Of a stretch of DNA of 7,365 bases, positions 6,395-7,365 are shown piece after piece. The stretch covers positions 1-7,365 of the forward strand of contig JAGXII010000141.1 of NCBI GenBank assembly GCA_024635735.1. The letters are read 5' to 3'. Position numbers and translations under genes: made by a program. Under the pieces are notes generated by a model. The model had not been told where the DNA came from. It worked only from the letters and a program-made list of their open reading frames with translations, and did no database searches. The stretch's first letter is position 1. Every line of letters begins with the position of its first letter. Source of the stretch: Christiangramia sp. (GTDB lineage Bacteria > Bacteroidota > Bacteroidia > Flavobacteriales > Flavobacteriaceae).

Positions 6395-7365
6395 CATTTA
6401 AGATGGGAATCAATTTCCGAAAGCAGATAAAGATAATCCTTCCTGTTACGAACAAAATCAAGACCCGAAATATCAATGATCTGCACCTCCATATTGGTCT
6501 GAGTCTTTATAAAGTTCAAATAACTTTGATTGATATTTACCAGATAATCCGGCTGAATATTTTGTTCGTAATCCCTGCCCCGTTTTTTAATATTTTCGAG
6601 AAGCCTGTCGGTATTTTGATACAGATATATATAAAGTTCAGGTTTTACAAGCTCTTTATACATTAGGTGAAAGAGTTTGTGATATAACAAATATTCATCT
6701 TCATGCAAGGTTATCTTCGCAAAAATAAGGGACTTGAAAACATCATAATCTGATATCACAAAGTCCTTAAAAAGATCATATTGAGCAAGATCATCTGAAA
6801 GTTGCTGATAACGGTCTGCCAGAAAAGACATTTCAAGAGGAAAAGCATAGCGCTCTTTATTCTCATAAAATTTAGGCAGAAATGGATTGTCTTTAAAGCG
6901 CTCCAAAATAAGTCGCGCATTAAAATCCTGAGAAATCATTGTTGAAAAACTGGTCTTTCCTGCCCCGATATTTCCCTCTACGGCAATATAATTACAGCCG
7001 GTAAATTTATATTTCGCCGAGGGGTTTTGAAGCCTATCCTGAATTACTGAAATCTCTGAATGATCATCAGTCTCTTTTAAAAGCCTGCTTATCTTTTTGT
7101 TTAAAACGGGATGCATTTCACTCCCGGCAATATCATTAAGAGGTTTCAATACAAAACTGCGCTGCGGGATTCCGGGATGTGGAATTTGCAACTCACTGGT
7201 GTTGATAATCTCCTCTTCAAGAAGGAGAATATCAAGATCTATGGTGCGGTTTTGATAATTTTCGTTATCGCTTCTTTCCCTGCCTAGCCCAGCTTCAATT
7301 TCAAGCAACTTTTTAAGTATTTTTCCTGCACTTAACCTGGTAGAGACAGAAACGCAGGCATTGAG
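6394..7365 (-). CDS. folK: HPPK (FolK)-deoxynucleoside kinase fusion protein, N-terminus cut by the window edge
   Basis: The visible 323 residues join two cytoplasmic enzymes. The first part is the C-terminal two thirds of 6-hydroxymethyl-7,8-dihydropterin pyrophosphokinase of folate synthesis: NACVSVSTRLSAGKILKKL, then NRTIDLDILLL with the two metal-binding Asp residues, then IPHPGIPQRSFVLKPL. The second part, starting near visible residue 124, is a P-loop deoxynucleoside kinase: GNIGAGKTS (131-139), DRYQQL (184-189), ISDYDVFKSLIFAK (204-217, where dNKs usually have a DRS/ERS motif) and a lid KKRGRDYEQ (260-268), ending like typical dNKs. The frame is open to base 7365 with HPPK-like sequence throughout, so a TTG at 7306-7308 is not the start; roughly 50-60 residues are missing. 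The stop codon shares a base with the terminator hairpin. The symbol refers to the HPPK half only; the nucleoside preference of the kinase half is unknown. Confidence 0.9.
   Translation of the reverse strand, partial: LNACVSVSTRLSAGKILKKLLEIEAGLGRERSDNENYQNRTIDLDILLLEEEIINTSELQIPHPGIPQRSFVLKPLNDIAGSEMHPVLNKKISRLLKETDDHSEISVIQDRLQNPSAKYKFTGCNYIAVEGNIGAGKTSFSTMISQDFNARLILERFKDNPFLPKFYENKERYAFPLEMSFLADRYQQLSDDLAQYDLFKDFVISDYDVFKSLIFAKITLHEDEYLLYHKLFHLMYKELVKPELYIYLYQNTDRLLENIKKRGRDYEQNIQPDYLVNINQSYLNFIKTQTNMEVQIIDISGLDFVRNRKDYLYLLSEIDSHLK

Noticed and set aside
7306..7308. TTG as start codon of the HPPK-kinase gene
   Set aside because: The upstream frame to the window edge encodes HPPK-like sequence (NACVSVSTRLSAGKIL), so the codon is an internal Leu and the gene is cut by the window edge.
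1..7365. A defence, toxin-antitoxin, phage or other novel multi-gene system
   Set aside because: Every sizeable gene has a family-level explanation except the small secreted protein, and neighbouring genes are not functionally linked beyond the peptidase pair.

Overview
The window looks like chromosomal DNA from a member of the Bacteroidota, most likely a marine-type Flavobacteriaceae. The evidence is AT-rich intergenic DNA, secretion signals ending in SAQ or SQ, start codons without Shine-Dalgarno sequences, a TAnnTTTG-type promoter element, and protein families with a flavobacterial character (a secreted S9 peptidase, a HPPK-deoxynucleoside kinase fusion, a lipoprotein beta-helix protein). 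The genus is not determined. I see no tRNA, rRNA, insertion sequence, phage gene, CRISPR array or attachment site.

Left part (about 1-3720, all minus strand): three exported proteins, read from right to left. A small secreted protein with a probable dimeric alpha/beta-barrel fold (3272-3712) is followed by a strong intrinsic terminator. Next come a secreted S9 prolyl-oligopeptidase-type serine peptidase with a seven-repeat beta-propeller (1105-3129) and, only 39 bases further on, a secreted S33 proline-iminopeptidase-type hydrolase (19-1065). The last two look like a two-gene peptide-degradation operon, in which an oligo- or dipeptidyl peptidase and an N-terminal exopeptidase could act in sequence on proline-containing or blocked peptides outside the cytoplasm.

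Middle (3713-4699): a divergent intergenic region carries two adjoining palindromes. It is followed by a plus-strand TrmH/SpoU-family RNA methyltransferase whose real start is probably an internal ATG at 3935, directly after a TATTTTTG promoter element. A 216-base gap with an 11-base direct repeat and a possible promoter then leads to the next gene.

Right part (4700-7365): a GTG-started, lipid-anchored, right-handed parallel beta-helix protein of unknown substrate (4700-6343) converges on a minus-strand gene. The two are separated by a perfect 12-bp bidirectional terminator. The minus-strand gene (6394 to the window edge) joins the C-terminal two thirds of a HPPK (FolK) domain to a complete deoxynucleoside kinase domain, and its N-terminus lies outside the window.

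Most of this is ordinary core and accessory flavobacterial content. I found no convincing new system. The best items for a second look are the HPPK-deoxynucleoside kinase fusion, the beta-helix lipoprotein with its evenly spaced coils, the apparently leaderless methyltransferase mRNA, and the paired palindromes in the divergent promoter region.
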